In this document: positions 63,194 to 64,000 of the stretch, one piece after another
Layout: each line of letters starts with the position of its first letter
How positions within the stretch are numbered: position 1 is the first letter of the stretch
Assembly (NCBI RefSeq): GCF_020509005.1
Contig: NC_063013.1
Span: 3,844,001-3,908,000 of the forward strand
Reading direction: 5' to 3'
Origin: Fulvia fulva
Taxonomy: Eukaryota; Ascomycota; Dothideomycetes; Mycosphaerellales; Mycosphaerellaceae
Length of the DNA stretch: 64,000 nt
Made by a program: the position numbers and the translations under genes
Notes under the pieces: generated by a model
The model's input: only the letters and a program-made list of their open reading frames with translations
What the model was told of the DNA's origin: nothing
Databases searched by the model: none

Positions 63194-64000
63194 TCCACCG
63201 ATGCGGTCGGAGCGCTCATACACGGTGACTTCGTGACCGACTTTGTTGAGCTGATCGGCGGCAGCGAGACCGGCTGGACCGGAGCCGACAATGGCAACCT
63301 TCTTGCCGCTGCGGAACTTTGGTGGGTTAGGAACCATCCAGCCCATCTCGAAACCGCGGTCGATGATGGCACACTCCACAGACTTAATACCAACAGGATC
63401 CTCATTGATGCCTAGGACACAAGCACCCTCGCAGGGAGCAGGGCAGACACGACCAGTGAACTCCGGGAAGTTGTTGGTCATGAGCAACCTGTTGAGCGCG
63501 TCCTGCCACTGGCCAGCCTAAGAAGAATGTTAGTTTTTGCATCGCTAGAGGGTGTGGGGATTGGTCTGGGCTTCACTTACGAATACCAATTCGTTCCACT
63601 TGGGAATGATGTTGGAGATTGGGCAACCAGTGTCTGACTGGCAGAAAGGTACACCACAGTCCATGCAACGAGCGGTCTGGTACTTGAGCTCGTCTTCAGT
63701 GAGACGCGAGTTGAGCTCACCCCAGTCACGGGTTCGTGTCTTCGATTGGCGGTACTTCTCGGAACGACGCTGGTACTTCATGAAGCCCTTCGTCTTGTCC
63801 AAGACCAAAGCCGAGCGCTTCTTCTCAGCTGCACCGTCGGGCAAGCTCTCTTCGAGATCGCCGAGGCTAGCTTTCTTAGCCTCCTTTGCATGGTCGTTCT
63901 CGCGCGATTGCTCGTGGAGGTTGCGCACAGCATTGCCTGGAAGGATTGGAAGAGGGTACTCTGCCTTCTTAGCATCCTCTGCCTTCTTGGCCTCCTCTTC
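62183..64000 (-). CDS. GLT1: NADH-dependent glutamate synthase, C-terminal part (runs off right edge)
   Basis: The C-terminal (small-subunit-like) part of fungal GOGAT, which makes two glutamates from glutamine and 2-oxoglutarate using NADH. Exons in window: 63581 to beyond 64000, and 62183-63517, with a 63-bp intron. It starts in an Ala/Lys/Glu-rich linker ([20 protein letters not shown]). Fe-S motifs [16 protein letters not shown] and [12 protein letters not shown] follow. Then come an FAD site ([17 protein letters not shown]) and an NADH site ([17 protein letters not shown]). The C-terminus has [17 protein letters not shown]. The glutaminase, central and FMN domains, about 1,500 residues, lie outside. 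The linker and Lys-rich segment show this is a fused GOGAT, not a bacterial-style separate GltD. Confidence 0.93.

Noticed and set aside
1..64000. CRISPR arrays, operons, bacterial ribosome binding sites, rRNA or tRNA genes
   Set aside because: Looked for and not seen; the window is eukaryotic nuclear DNA.

Overview
The window is nuclear DNA of a filamentous ascomycete, most likely a Pezizomycotina and plausibly a Dothideomycete (the class is inference). The signs are GT-AG introns of about 45-180 bp, HET, Clr5 and fungal-rhodopsin families found together, a chromodomain-type Ty3 remnant, a Fot1/pogo transposon, and C-to-T decay of old repeats of the kind left by repeat-induced point mutation (RIP).

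Layout. Bases 1-5.5 kb are repeats. A non-LTR retrotransposon on the minus strand has an intact ORF1 and an ORF2 open to the left window edge. Beside it lies an AT-rich decayed block: a Ty3 integrase tail interrupted by an internally deleted Fot1/pogo element with 69-bp inverted repeats and a TA target. From 7.5 to 11 kb come a GPI-type secreted protein and an alternative mitochondrial NADH dehydrogenase. From 11.3 to 21.5 kb is an accessory stretch: a HET-domain gene broken by a nonsense codon, a Clr5-domain protein, a small membrane protein, a complete HET-domain protein, a secreted LRR-like protein and an FSH serine hydrolase.

From 21.9 to 44.6 kb genes alternate between housekeeping and accessory: a DHR1/Ecm16 helicase, a small spliced membrane protein (93 aa), two GNAT proteins, a DUF952 protein, a MIF-domain protein with a long disordered tail, a four-span membrane protein, an unassigned acidic/basic protein, a Prs1/Prs5-type PRPP synthetase, a Pom33/TMEM33 protein, a lone cytochrome P450 and a methionine-rich protein. 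After a gene-poor 2.2 kb come a 1524-aa GYF-domain protein, a broken FAD-dependent amine oxidase, a mitochondrial adrenodoxin-reductase homologue (Arh1) sharing a short bidirectional promoter with a four-span membrane protein, a coiled-coil protein, a rhodopsin-like seven-span protein, and the C-terminal part of NADH glutamate synthase (GLT1), which runs off the right edge.

There is no metabolic gene cluster. Functional links are loose: the HET and Clr5 genes suggest an allorecognition/accessory block, NDE and Arh1 are mitochondrial redox enzymes, and Prs and GLT1 serve nucleotide and nitrogen metabolism. Gene models were built by reading splice sites and frames by eye. Starts, microexons and the less conserved 5' ends need transcript support.
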